This document shows positions 26,087 to 38,898 of a stretch of 64,000 nt of DNA, one piece after another; the stretch's first letter is position 1, and each line of letters opens with the position of its first letter. The notes under the pieces were generated by a model. That model was not told the origin of the DNA. It saw only the letters and a program-made list of their open reading frames with translations, and searched no databases. The stretch spans positions 10,788,063 to 10,852,062 of the forward strand of contig JABBOT010000016.1 of the NCBI GenBank assembly GCA_016165875.1, read 5' to 3'. Position numbers and translations under genes: made by a program. This DNA comes from Acanthopleura granulata (Eukaryota > Mollusca > Polyplacophora > Chitonida > Chitonidae).

Positions 26087-26296
26087 TACTGTAAGTGACC
26101 TGTAATTTCGCCCATCCCTAAGTTCATATTGCCTTGTTTTGAGAGGTATATTATTGGTAGAAAGGTGTGATGAAATTTGTTCGGAAGACAGAATAATATC
26201 TTACTGGCAAAATATGGGTTTTAGCACCAGAAGTAAGCATTTTATGACATTTGTTTTCCACTGAAAATGCAATTTTTGGGCTGACATTTCAGGTGC
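26087..26296 (+). mobile_element. MITE, TA-target family (copy c)
   Basis: The left end TACTGTAAGTGACCTGTAAT and following TTCGCCCAT match the family. The inside carries ATTATTGGTAGAAAG, TTAGCACCAGAAGTAA, GACATTTG and AAAATGCAATTTTTGG. The right inverted end is degraded (GGGCTGACATTTCAGG). Confidence 0.6.
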
Positions 26297-29059
26297 TTTC
26301 AGGAGTATTTATGTATTGATTTAAATCTTTATTAATTTTAAATAACTGTGAAACAGTCATTGTACATATATCTTACATATAGGTTTTTTGAAAGGTAATC
26401 AAAAGGTAGGTAGAAAGGTAATACAAAAACACTAAATATGTTATGAGCAGTGTAAAATACATGTTTATACTGCAGATCTCTCACTTGATCTGATATCCGT
26501 GAACATCTACATGTGCATGTGCGTGCCCCACCAACCCAGTTTGTCCCCTCCCCCACATGTGACCATGCCTTCACCTGTCTGAGATGACTAATCATCACAC
26601 ACCATGTCCTGTTTACCTATGCAGTGGGCCAACAACGCTGTTAGTGATAACGCTATGATATTTACAGTTGTGTTAGTGGCACTATTGATCTCAGTTCATT
26701 CTACCCTAATCATCTCACATGTGAATGGCCATATAGCCCACCTGTTGACGTCGGATGATCAACCTGGAAATCTTTCTGGTTAGGAAGCTGGTTGTTCCTA
26801 AGGGGTTGTATAGGATGGCTAGAAAAGAATTTTAATTTTGTTTTAATTGTTTCTTATGCTTGTAGATGTGCCTAAGGTTGTTACGTGTATGTCATTGTTG
26901 AACCAAAAATGTGTGAAATGACATGCGCCTTTGATGTGATAAAATGAAGAATGTAACAAATAATCATAACATTGGAATTTGTTTTTGCAAAACAGAGGTA
27001 CTTATAATAAAGTTTTATTTGGATATAGTTGATAAATATTTTCAGGGCTGCTTGGCATGAATTTGTTTTGGATATCATATTCATGTATTAAAATCATATT
27101 GAGGCACCAATATTTAGAGCATAATACAAATGCATTGATACTCCAAAAATACTGAGAAGCACTATATTTAACATTTCAATATTGACAAAATTCTATTTGT
27201 CATCTTTAGGATGGATAACAGGTATGTACCAAAAGTAGGATGTTATATCATGTCTGTTTCTTGACTTGAATTGTGTATATATACGAGTGGCCCAAAACAG
27301 GTGTCAACTGTTGCTCTTACCTCTCAGCTCGGCCGCACACATAATAGCCCAAGTAAATTCCACTTGCTAATGACACGCCAGCCTTGAATTCATGAAACGG
27401 TCATCACTGAAGTGGCGACCATTTTGCATTAACCACATTTACGGGTGTTGAAGAGTTCTCGTTCTTTGACTGTTGTTGTCTCTTTCTGTATGAGTGGAAT
27501 TGTAGCATATTCATGTATGTACAAAGGTACTTTTAGTTCTTTCTTAAAGATGCCAAATGTTAAAATGTCAAATGTGCGTTTTTTTTTTTCTGTACAGTAT
27601 CTTTACTTTTGCATCATGTATCAAAACTTGAATAATAATGACAGTTTTCTGGAAATGTGTCCAAATGTACATGACAGCATGGAAAAAGTTCAAGAAAATA
27701 GGTCCCCAGACTTCATTTCTGCAGTGTGATATGTCATTGTGTAATTGCTGTCAGATCTCGTACCCACGTGCTGGAAATGTTAGCAACTTGATCCTACATG
27801 TACTTTTCATGTCAGCTGTCAAGTTAAATTGAATTAAAGTATAGGAGGTCAGAATCCTTGGGCTTGTACATTTCCACCATGACAAGGCTCCATGGCTGTA
27901 AAACATTCTGAAAAATGATTCAGATTCCTCATTTGAATATTAAATTCGCAAACAGATGCGTGAACTGTTTCTCCTCTGTTTGGTGACAGCTGGTTTTTAA
28001 TATTTCCATGAAACCTCATCCCTGGCTCATACTTTGAAAGAGAAAATTTTAATATCTGTAGTCCATTTTTGAGATTCTATAGGGAAAGTTACTGACATTG
28101 GTAAATGTCTGGAATGGACAACATTTATTTCCCTGGACATATTTCTTACATACTTTTTGTTTACCAGGGTTCATTGTCCTAGTTGTAGGTTGTAGGTAAG
28201 GCAACATTACATATACCGTAATGAAGATTCACATAGCTACCATTGAAGCTGACCATCAACCTGCTGTTTCCTGCATGGCGAGAAATTATATCACTGTGTA
28301 CGGACAGGATTTCCAATTGTTTTTGAAATCCTTTAAATATTTTAATGACTCTCAAAACCTTGAAACCCCTTGAGAAAAGAGTTTATTGTGGGTTATCATG
28401 TGACAGCTTGAAAATAAGACCTATCAAGCATAAGATAATTTAATCTGATCATAAACTGCCAGTGTGGTTTCAGTTGAAACCCGAGTGCGAAAGTGCAAGC
28501 GTTACAAGTCTTCAATAACTAGAAACCAGTGAACTGGAAATGTTTGTTTCTCCAGCTTAAATTATCAGCAGGTACATGTACTTGTGTGTGTTAACTTGTA
28601 CATTTATAAACAGATGTATATACGCTCAAGCGCATGGATGCCCCAAGGCACATTGGGCTGAATTTATGTGCGGTCAGTCCACTTTTTACTCCATCCATTT
28701 GTGTGAATCTGATAGACTACTGTATACATTAAGACTCCTGTACAATTTATTTGGAAGTTTAACCTCTATTATCTGACCAGCATTGATACAGAGTGATGAA
28801 GGATTACTTGTATTACAAAAACACTTGTGGTCATTTATTAGGATGTTTACTTTATCTGACCCAAATTCAACATGTATATAGACTGGGCAGCCCTAGGAAA
28901 AGAGGTCACTCACTGGGCTATTCTCTTTGTAATTGACCTTGTGGGGATTAGGTAATACTGTAGGTACATGTACAAGCCACCTGTGCATTTATTAGGGAGT
29001 TAGTGGTAGAAGGGCTAATACCAGCCAACAGCCTGCTGACATCATGGTGAATATTAAAG
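26297..29059. other. Noncoding stretch, no gene recognised
   Basis: AT-rich, with TACATGTA at about 27,792, 28,572 and 28,968. No domain-bearing frame is visible. Confidence 0.45.
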
Positions 29060-29360
29060 CCGGGGACATACTGGCCTGCCTGCCACTTTGCCAGCCAGGC
29101 GGCCACCCACCCGAATGGAGCCCCAGCACTACAGCTGATCCTGCTACATCCTGGTTGGCTGGCTCCCTCACTTGCTCTCCCTGGCTGCTCATTTGACAGT
29201 TGGGGTCACCACGTGTTTGGTACAGAGGAAAACATACACACTCTGCGTCTGTGTAACAGTGCCACCGCTGCGGCCAACTCTCTACCACTACGCTCGTCTC
29301 TGCTGGCATGTGTACCTATAGCTCTACCTAGGATTCTATCTCCCTGGCTGGTACCAACAG
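29060..29360 (+). other. GC-rich segment ending in a splice donor; possible 5' noncoding exon
   Basis: Clearly richer in G+C and CpG than its surroundings (GCCACCGCTGCGGCCAACTC, ACGCTCGTCTCTGC). It ends with CAG|GTATGT at 29,360/29,361, a good donor context. The zinc-finger gene at 38.8 kb needs an upstream noncoding exon on this strand, so this is a candidate. There is no transcript evidence, the 5' edge is arbitrary, and a repeat remnant is equally possible. Confidence 0.2.
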
Positions 29361-32300
29361 GTATGTACATATAAATATACGTGTGTATATAGGGGAAGAG
29401 TCTTCACCCACCTGTACAGACTAAGATTTGTGCTCATCAGTTTGCAGGTATTAAAGCCTGCATGTAGTTTTGTCTCCAGGCTTCACATGTAGCTGTGGCT
29501 ATGTTTCTATGGTTAGGATAGTTATTACCTGTCATTGTGATCTGTTGCGTAACGTACCCGTCACTGATAATCTCAGGTGAGGCATACATATCTCCTTAGA
29601 GGAACCAGGTGTGTCTAACATTGATTATCACAACCTTCATGACCCATGTGACAAGGCTTCCCTTCATTTTCTGCTTCGGGGAGAAATTTACCTGATAGAT
29701 ATCATTAACATGTAAACTGTGTATAAGTACATGAGATCATACAGGTACACATAGTTTGTTAAGCATCCGGTCATTTTTGTGTCTATTGTGTTAGTTTCCT
29801 TCAAGGCATTTTTTCATTAAATTAATCTACCGAAGGATTTATGTGTTACATTTACTTATGACTGGGCTGTTTTAAGTACTTTGGTATACCTTTTCTGCAT
29901 TGGCCCCATAACCTCAGGTACATGAACATGTACATTTGAGTGTATGTTCAGAATCTGTAACTGCTCAAACATTGTATCATTTACGTATCACATAAACGTA
30001 TGGTATGACTGTGTAATGTACACGTGGTAAATGTCAAGGCTGTTCATTGGGCTACATGTACATCAAGTCAGAATACATGTACATGAACATATATTTATGT
30101 ATATAAATTATTATTTCTGTCAAAGAATGAAGTTCATGTAGGAGAAATACAGTAACTATATTTTCATTTTCGAATTGGAATAATTCATTTTAATGCAATG
30201 GAGCTTTATTTTTTGTGAGATTAAAAGTTAAGTAAGATTAATTTCTGTGACCAGTGTGTTTTTCTATGTACATTTCACTCATAATGGCGACATTCAGTTT
30301 TATGTTTAGAGAAATCTAAACATAATCTTTAGCAGAGCCTGGATTTGAACCGCCAGTCTCAGGAATGGTAGTGAAGCATAGCGGTCTCATTTTTAGTTGC
30401 AACTGAACAGCTCTATAAAACCCTATGGATGGCCGATATGGTAGATCAGCCAAATCTGTGCGGTCCAGTTTTTTAACATGGGTCTGTGAACAAAAGCCAT
30501 TCAAATCTCAGGGGACCTGAGTGCAGGACGACATGAAATCTGGTACAGGGAAGTCACAGCTACTTGGATTTGAGAATTTTGCTGCTATTTTGATCTGTAG
30601 CTGTTGGATAGTCTTTGTTTGTGTGTGTATGAATTTGGATATTAAAAGTAATTCTAGGATGTCTGCAAGTACAGTGTTTTACAGAGTTGTGTCCCTTTTC
30701 AAATGTTGGCAAAGTCCCAAGGGATTAAAGGTTTGAAGAGTATGAATGTTCTATCTATCGCTTTTGTGTTTGACCTTACGTTTTAAGGTTTGTTAGGTAC
30801 ATAGAGAACAGGGCAGTGGTTACCTGCCTCCAGCCTAGACTCTGGTGGGTAATTTTCTCCACTATACAACATTACAATCGGAGGTTTAATACTCTCAAAT
30901 TGAGTAAGGTGGCCTTAGGCCCTAGTTAGAGAACAAAGAAGTTTGTAAGATATGAACACATGCAGGGGCTGCTTCCATACAGTTAGTGTACCACAGTAGC
31001 TATCAGAAATGACATCATCTCTTATTACAGAGCTACAGGTATGAATACCTCTTACACCTTGTCTGAAGTGTGGGTGGTGGGGGATCTCCCTGTGAAACAG
31101 TGATGAAATAGGTCCAGTTAGGCAATATCAGATTACGAGGAAAACATGAAACATAGGTTTAACTCTGACCTACTTTTGACCAGCTTATAGCCTGGCTGTG
31201 TTGAGAAGTGTGTCAGTATGTGCTGGGATTATGCTCAAGATTATGTGTGCAGCTCTGGGCATTCATAGGTGAACATGTGCCTCACTTGGCCAGCTCACCT
31301 GGGTGTGTGAGACTGAAGCCAGAATTACAAAACATTGGTTTGTGGGATAAGTTGTGTAAATCTTGGACAGCTGGGCTTATTTTTGTACTTTATTTTAGTA
31401 TTTTCTGAATAAAAAAAATATGATAATTCTTTGGGCATCAAGTGTGAAACTTATCATGAAGATTATTTATTCAAGTATCCACGTCAAAACCTGATTTAGT
31501 CCATAAATTAATTTTCATGTTAATTAATACAGATTGACATATTGCATTTCTTGAGTTAAACTTGAAAAGGGTGTTTTTTTCACTGGGTTTGGATCTCCAT
31601 GTATAGTTCTTTCTTCTTCTGATCAAGCCATGAAAACGTAAAACTGGAAAAACAAAAATTAAAAAAAATTTTGCATCCTGAAAATGTTTGTGGCAATTCT
31701 TGGCTAAAATCAATGGAAGATGCTTAGATATATTGGTGAGAAATCGGGAGAGGTATCGGCATTGTTGTCAGTGTACTGGATGCATACCAGCGTGTGTGTC
31801 CTGGCAGACTTGACCTAATTACTCTCAGATGATAAAACCGATGCCCGGACTGTCTTGATCACTGCAGGGATTACACAGACCTTTACCTGCCCTGAATGCA
31901 TGGTAAGGCCGAGAACTATATGTACATGTAGCTGTGCGATCACAGGCTGGGATGGTTTTTTTATTTGCTCCTTGAAGAATTAGGTTACAAAGTTTTGATT
32001 GTAACATTGCAGCTAGGGCATGTAATAGGGACATTGCCTACCCCAAAATAAGTCAGCAATCCAAGATGTGCTGAAAACAAGTGGGTCCAAGTGGTGCACT
32101 CTTTTGATCTTTTCTGTACTAAATGTACATGTTTCTGTGTAGTTGTGCTCGTAAAGCAAAGAGATTGTTCGTAAGCAGCAGATGGTAATTGACAGCTAAG
32201 ATTGAGAAGCAGCTTGTGGTGGGAAAAGTCGAGGGATCAAACCAATCATTGCTTTCACATTTCAGACCTGATATGCACCAAGTAAGGTTTCTTATGAGAG

Positions 32301-32721
32301 CTACTGTATGAATGATTTTCAGGTAGCATCAGTACAGTGATCTTCAGCTTGTACAGACATACTGGCATGTGGAGAAATGAGGTATATGGAATTACAAAGC
32401 CTACATATACATGTATAAATATATATGTCTGCTATAAGATGCAGTGTCCCACAAGTCTTACATGTGGGATGCAAGCCCAGCTCCAGCTATTGTCTTGTGT
32501 AGGACACAAATGTGATTAGCCAACCAGAAAGTACGGTTGGTGAGAGATTTAAATACTGTCAACACGCAATTAATCCTGAGAGTAAAAATGAACAGAGAAC
32601 ATGACCGCTAGCACGTGAACATAGTAGTCTTCAGACAAGACACACACATGTGGTCACGTGCAGGACGTATTGTGCTCTCTCCAGGGTTATTTATATATGT
32701 GTTAGTGTATCAATTCGTACT
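29361..32721. other. Noncoding stretch, no gene recognised
   Basis: AT-rich with clustered TACATGTA (30,052, 30,073, 31,922, 32,406). At 30,330-30,420 a minus-strand GGTTCAAATCC B-box-like word suggests a SINE or tRNA-pseudogene remnant, but no acceptable A box is seen at the right distance. Confidence 0.4.
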
Positions 32722-33020
32722 ATGGGAGCGTGACATGGTCAAGTGGTTAAGGTGTTCTCAGTGGCTAGGACGTGTGAGATGTGAGTTCAAACCCGACTGT
32801 GGGTAGGGAATTTGTGGATTCCCCTGCTGTCACTGTCCATGGGAGGTCGTGTAGCATTATAATTTGTATATTTCTTATACATCACCTGTAGGAAAGTTGA
32901 TCATTGTCAGATTCAGATTTAGCTTCCTTGAAATTATGAGATGTATTTCTTCTGCATCTGAAGATTCGGATAGAAGTGAAATATTCTTGAGTGTGGCATT
33001 AAGCATTAAATAAATCAATT
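32722..33020 (+). mobile_element. SINE, family B, near full length, with tRNA-type promoter
   Basis: The head has an A-box-like TGGTCAAGTGGTTAAGG (32,736-32,752) and a B box GAGTTCAAACCCG (32,783-32,795), spaced as in a tRNA-derived pol III promoter. The A box resembles the Leu/Ser tRNA type (TGGCCGAGTGGTTAAGG). A unique body follows, with the tail GTGAAATATTCTTGAGTGTG, GCATTAAGCATTAAATAAAT. The head and tail order matches 59,565-59,855. Confidence 0.85.
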
Positions 33021-33360
33021 CACATGGTCACGCGTATAAACGGTTCTACTTAGAAAGCATGCCAAAAGAGTGAAAGACATTGTTACTTGCATGTTATTTG
33101 AATAATGACAAAAATGTTTATAGCTTTAACGTGTCACCTCGTGAAACATCGAGAGCTTTTGACTCTCGGAGTTGGTATATGTATTTATTAGTTTACATGC
33201 TGTATTTGGGCTAAAGAAATTACCATAAAAGAATGTTTTTACAAGCATATAAGCGTTGTAAAACATTGCTTTTGATATAGAAGTTTACATTTTCTTAGTA
33301 TGAATTATATCAGCCCACTTTGCAAACAAACCCGAAAACTACTTGCTAAGGTCCGTGAAA

Positions 33361-33412
33361 CTGTCAGAAACAGGAAGAGTGAGTAACTTAGCCATGGATG
33401 AAATTTTAGGAT
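33361..33412 (-). mobile_element. MITE, TA-target family fragment (copy g)
   Basis: The minus strand reads CATCCTAAAATTTCATCCAT, GGCTAAGTTACTCAC, TTCCTGTTTCTGACAG, matching the left third of the family. The remainder is unrecognisable. Confidence 0.5.
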
Positions 33413-36400
33413 GTATATATGGATTTATTACTGTTACCTTGAAGAAATTACACACCTGGCAGACCCAGTTATATTCCTGATGTGACAACAGCGGGGAAGA
33501 TTTCCTGCTGTTCTGTGCATGCCCATGGCAAGGAAGTTTTCGTGTTCTGTCCATGACTGTAGAGTCATTGAACCAGAACAGCAGGCATCATGAAGTCCAG
33601 GGGACTTTTGATATAGCAGTAGATCAGGAAATCATCTGTTACCAAAGGGATTACAGACATTTAACTAAATGTGTAGTAGCCACCCTACATATAGTCTTGC
33701 AAAAAAAAAACACAGTTCAAGGCTGTGCAAATTATGAAAAATCAAAAAAGTGCATTGGTCTGACGTAGAATTGTTAGTTTGTCAGTTTTCCCCACATAAA
33801 CAGACTGTGAAAGTGAAACATTTGTGAACAGTGTTACATTGAAATAAATCTGATCCAGGGCATTCATATTTATTTTATGTGGGACTTTCAAATGAATCTG
33901 AAATATGCCCATATCAGGCGGTGATTTGGGAATTTTGCAGTAGAATTAAGCAGAAATTCTCAGTTCTGTATTGTTTTGTCCGTCTGACTCAGACTTGGAT
34001 TATGACCCATTATAATTCTTCCACCAGCAGCTATTGTGACAACCTATAAATCAGTAACAGCCACCTGGACATTAAACTACAGAAAGAAAAGTAGAAGCCA
34101 GAAACTTACAGATGTGTCAGAAACCTACACCTCTGCAGGTGTTAAATACCCCTAAACACGTCCTAGTGGAATAAAGACCAATCTAACTTGTGAGCATCTC
34201 AACTTTAAGTTTACTTCGTTATTAAGGCCTTCTTGTTTTTTTTGTTACACTGAGGTACATGGACATAAAAGTTGAATTTATTTAGTATGGCCTATGCACA
34301 CATCTCATAGAATAAATTAGGTTTGCATTCAGAAGTGTGTTACTACTAAATTGCCTTCAGTGAGGTGTAAGTTATTTTATTGTTCGGTTCTCATACCAGA
34401 GAAAAAGTGCCAAAACTGCGCAGTGTCTGAGTACTGCATGTATTAGTCAGGGATAATGTATTTCTCTTTATAGCATTTTGCTCTGGTCACAGTATTAATA
34501 TGGTGTGTTCTTTACCTTTCTGGATAAGGTAATGCCTGTGTTAAATGGTACTGTGTGTCTCAAGCATCATATTGACCTAGTTTTAGCCAGTTCTTGTAAC
34601 CAGCTGACAGGCAGACAGGCTGTAGTAGATACACTCCAACAAATCTGTGGGGGAGTTAAGATGGGAATTTCACCCAGCAAACTGACCCAGATTTCATGTA
34701 GGTCATCATTTGATACAACAGAATGCTTCTAGCTGGTATATATGTACACAGTAACAATTCTACATGTTGAAAAGTGGGTGGTTTTTGTAAGATTAACAAC
34801 ACAGCATTGGGCCAGCTCAGGGGATTACATGCATGTCAGTCTTTTATAAGAATCCAAGATAACTTGTACATCTATACATACATGACTGCATATAAATTAT
34901 GTATTTATTAATTTGTATATTTATTCGCTGGCATATGAGTGAAATATTCTTGAGTACGCATAAAACACCGATCAAATGTTTTACGCCATAATCAAAGATA
35001 TTTGACTTACACAATGGCGGCCAGCTTTACGGCAGTAGGAAAATATCGAAAATTGTGTAAACGATCGTTCTTTGTAAGTCAGAATCAGCAATAAATTATG
35101 TAATATGTAAATAATAGTATCAGAGTGTGGATACTCTGGTAGTGTAGAGAACATCCATCAGTTGGTTAGTGTTATTACTCTGTTATTACTTCATGTTACC
35201 TCTTGATTTGAGTATAAAGGTGAATATCTTCATGTAAGTGTGGCATGATGTAAATGACATCAAAAGTGTGTTGGTGATCAGTATTTATAAGAATCATTTG
35301 TATATAGAGAGGTATAGAAGTGTAAGTTCCTGCATGTAAGGCAAAGGTGTAGATCTGCAGACATCAAAAAGGTGTTATTGTTGATAAGAATGGAAGGATC
35401 ATGCAGATGTTGTCAATCAGGCAACTAATGAGTCACCCTAATAAAGTACACATTCACTGTTACCTGTCAGGTGCTGGCCTCAATAGGTATACTCACTACA
35501 TGTAGATCAGATATTGATCCAGCAGATAGGTGCAGATGTTTCAGCAGGTAGGTAATAAGTCAGTCATTAAATGAGTCATCCTCTCAGACATGTAGTAAGC
35601 CACTCTCTTTCATGGTCATTGAACTGAAAATGGTTTTCAATGTTACTCTGAAGGTGTGTCTAGAGGTGAAAGGTGGGTTGTGGAGAGTTTGGTGGGATGA
35701 GTAGGAGATTTACGGTAATAAATATATTGTTTGGGCACAAGGAAGTGTGGTTTGTGGTAAAATAATGGCATTAGTGTGGGAGAACAGGCCACCCCCACTG
35801 ACACCTCCATTACTTTGGTGAACCAGGATGTGGCGTGTTTGGATTGAGGGTACCAAGGAGGGGAGTCAGTGCTCTAAGCTGTGTCTTCAGACTGTACATG
35901 TGGTTATATGAGTTCGCAGGGTTTATTATGGGAGAGGCAATTCTGGAGGGATTTTTTCTGTAAAAGGTAAAATTACTGGTAAGAATTCTCTTTTTATTTC
36001 CATGATACAACATAGAAGTGGATCATACTTCCTTTCAAAGCTGTTGTGATTTTCAAATATTCATAGAACCACTGACTTTTCAAGAAAATGCAGGGTGATA
36101 TATTTATGTGATCTGTGTTGTATGTTCGGTTATATCTTACTTGATAGTACTTTTCAGAAGTGAAGTCATTTCCAGGTATAATGATGTTAACTGATTTTTT
36201 CAGAAAATTTCAAAGTCATATTATATATATATACCTGTTTCATCTACTATAGATGGTTTACAGCATTTTGTGATGGTTTTGTGATTGACTGGTGTCTCTG
36301 TTTCATGCTGTAATTTGTACTGTAATCCAGATCATGGCATTGTCACTGATTATTAGGAGCTGGATCAGGAGCTTGTAACTTTCCAAGGGGAAATTCTGAA

Positions 36401-37724
36401 AGGTGCCTGTCTAGATCTCATAGCCTGGGTCCTTGAGTAACATGTGGTCGAGTTGCATATTGAAGTTGATAAGAGGTCAGCGGAAGAAGATGATTATTGA
36501 TAACAACGTCATGGTTAAGATGCTATTATGTATGAGATATTGCATTGTTCCAATTACACTGTGTAACAGTGTCTGAAATTATTCAGCTGTTCTTATACAC
36601 GTACATGTAGGTGTGAATTAAGTCATGGAAATGGCAAATAATTTATAAGTGATGAAAATTAGATGTCCTGAGTGGCTTTCAGTGTTATGGATATAGAAAT
36701 GGCAAGTTTGATTGTAATACAAATAAATTTATTATTTGGTTTTATAGATGAAAATATATATGGACTGCATTGTTCAACTTCGGAATTTCTTTATTTCTTT
36801 TATTGACCAGATTCTTAAAGAAAACAGCTGGGTTAGAACTCAGTAGGTTGTGGGCAGTTTGACAGTGGCATATGAACAAAGCTTAGCCAGAAGCGCCAGT
36901 TAGCCAGGCTTAAAGAAAACTTCATGAATGTAAATGTGTACTCGAGAGGGCTGCTTGATTAAATGCTAAAATATTAAACCTGTCAACGGCTCAAAAACAA
37001 GATTTGACTGAGTTCTTATTTTTACAGTTACATGAACATCGTGGTCATTTTTTGTTTATTGAAATAATTAATTGAATTGTGTATTCTCTCATCAATTATT
37101 GATTTTTGTGTTGTTGATCAAAGTGTTTGTCTCATTTAATTTTCTTGTGACCCAAAAGATTTTAGCAAACTGAAAACATGTACATTCATGGTTTGTTTTC
37201 TATAGCAATTATGGAGTCATTAAGGTTAACTACCATCTGTGTTTTGATTTGTTTTCGTTTCTTACTAATCAGTTTACGCCAGCTAGAGCACATGTAGATT
37301 TTATGGAAATATAAACAGCGCATAATGACAGTGTTCCCACACTTGTGTACATGTATCTCTTCGGGCCCTATAAACACAGAGCGGCTTATTGTCGTGTGTC
37401 AGCAGTGATGGTGATACCATGCTGTTGTGTTCCTCATGATAAACAACAGGGCAGCTAATTGCTCTGATGATTTGGTTTATATAAATGTTTGGGCAGTCTG
37501 CACTGGTAATTGGGAGGTACGATACCATAAGGTGAAAAGGTCACCAAACCTCAGCCTTGTATGCATATTAATGTACATGTGGACAAGTGTGCTGTTTTCC
37601 CCCACCTACTACACCCCTACAACCCCAGAGAAAGGTCAACATACAGTACATAACATGCTCAAAGTATTGATACATGTATATCGAAACAATATCATCAGTG
37701 AAATAACTCCAAAGTAATGTTACC
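33413..37724. other. Noncoding stretch with one SINE tail, no gene recognised
   Basis: AT-rich, with TACATGTA at about 35,512, 36,602, 37,347 and 37,673. Apart from the SINE tail at 34,928 nothing is recognised. Confidence 0.45.
34928..34975 (+). mobile_element. SINE fragment, family A 3' tail
   Basis: AGTGAAATATTCTTGAGTAC followed by GCATAAAACACCGATCAAAT is the diagnostic 3' end of family A. No upstream part is recognised. Confidence 0.7.
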
Positions 37725-37940
37725 CAGGAGCCTCTCACCAATGCAGTGACTGTGAGTGAAAATCTAGCTCCTGCTGACTTGCTCTTTGGTCATACGTGGG
37801 ATGATCAGCCTGTAACTTGTGGATGGTTGTGGGTTTCCCCCGGGCCTTATCCAGTTCCCTCCCACTATACAAGTAATGCTGGCCACTGACGTATAAGTGA
37901 AATGTTCTTGAGCACAGTGTAAAATACCATTTAGATGAAT
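37725..37940 (+). mobile_element. SINE, family A
   Basis: Head CAGGAGCCTCTCACCAATGC, AGTGACTGTGAGTGAAAATC, then GGATGGTTGTGGGTTTCCCC, CGGGCCTTATCCAGTTCCCT, TAATGCTGGCCACTGACG, AAGTGAAATGTTCTTGAGCA and a degraded AAAATACCATTTAGATGAAT tail. The head matches 58,600 and 59,020. Confidence 0.8.
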
Positions 37941-38762
37941 CAAAAGTATAGATGTAAATGTTTAATTATGATGTATGTGTGCTACATTTAATTAGTACTA
38001 GATTTAGCACTGTATTCAAGTTAGTGAAGCAGCCTCCGATATGTATATTTATTTGTTCGGTGTTTGAAGCCCATACCCATGGCTTTTGATACGGCTGACC
38101 TCATGGTTGTTGTGTTACTTATTGTGTGAAGATTCAGTGCCCTGCCCATTCATATCCTTCAGACCACCTAATTTGGTTCTTCAGCATGTGCAATTTTGCC
38201 AGATCAGACTGCAAATAACTTTTCCAGGCTTGGCTGACAAATTTCAAAGCCCATCCAGTGCAGCCACTGTTAAGAAGATTCTGTATTCCAGTTACTTAAT
38301 GGTGAGGTTTGTCTGGCACCACTTAATTTGTACCGGACAAGATGGGATTTGATGCCTGACAGTGGCCTTGTCAGACTGCTTATCGTATCACACACCCTCT
38401 ACTGTAGTATATGTACAGTAGGGATGTATTTGTTTCAGCTGAATTCTTGTTGAGAAATGATATATAGGTTATGTCTGCATACATGTAAGACAGCCGAACA
38501 CCCTATATATGATTTATGAGAAAAGTAAAAAAAATATTGAAGTGATTTAAATTAAATGAAAATTTATCTTCCTTTTTTTGTGAAAGTAATATTATACACC
38601 TTTCTCACCTGCCTTTTTATGTGCAAAATGTGAATTGAACAAGGTATAGAAATTCATAGTCTTTCCCTCACCTTGGTCACCTCTCCTTTCTTTGGGCAAA
38701 ATGTGTAAGTAGATAAATTAGCAAGCTTTGACTGACCTTGCTGATTTGTTGTGTCTTTGCAG

Positions 38763-38898
38763 ATTGTGATCGGATGGCTTGGTGTGGGGGCGTGAGATCG
38801 CTCGGTGCTGCCAGCTGCCTTGGGGGGTCTGAGCCCATGGCTGCCCCTGACAGCGAGGGGAGCGCCCTCCATCTGCCCCCCTCCTCAGCCCCGCCACC
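38763..38898 (+). promoter_or_regulatory. klu: 5' UTR part of the zinc-finger exon, with overlapping uORF
   Basis: The exon begins after a pyrimidine-rich acceptor (TTGTTGTGTCTTTGCAG, AG at 38,761-38,762). In the main frame there is a TGA at 38,830-38,832, so no in-frame upstream start is possible in this exon. In another frame a 44-codon uORF runs from ATG 38,774 to TGA 38,906-38,908, overlapping the main ATG; a second in-frame ATG lies at 38,837. A second strong acceptor (CATCTGCCCCCCTCCTCAG, AG at 38,887-38,888) lies 10 nt before the main ATG. Confidence 0.75.

Noticed and set aside
30330..30420. Possible minus-strand tRNA gene (B-box-like GGTTCAAATCC)
   Set aside because: No matching A box, acceptor stem or anticodon arm could be drawn; at most a SINE or tRNA remnant.
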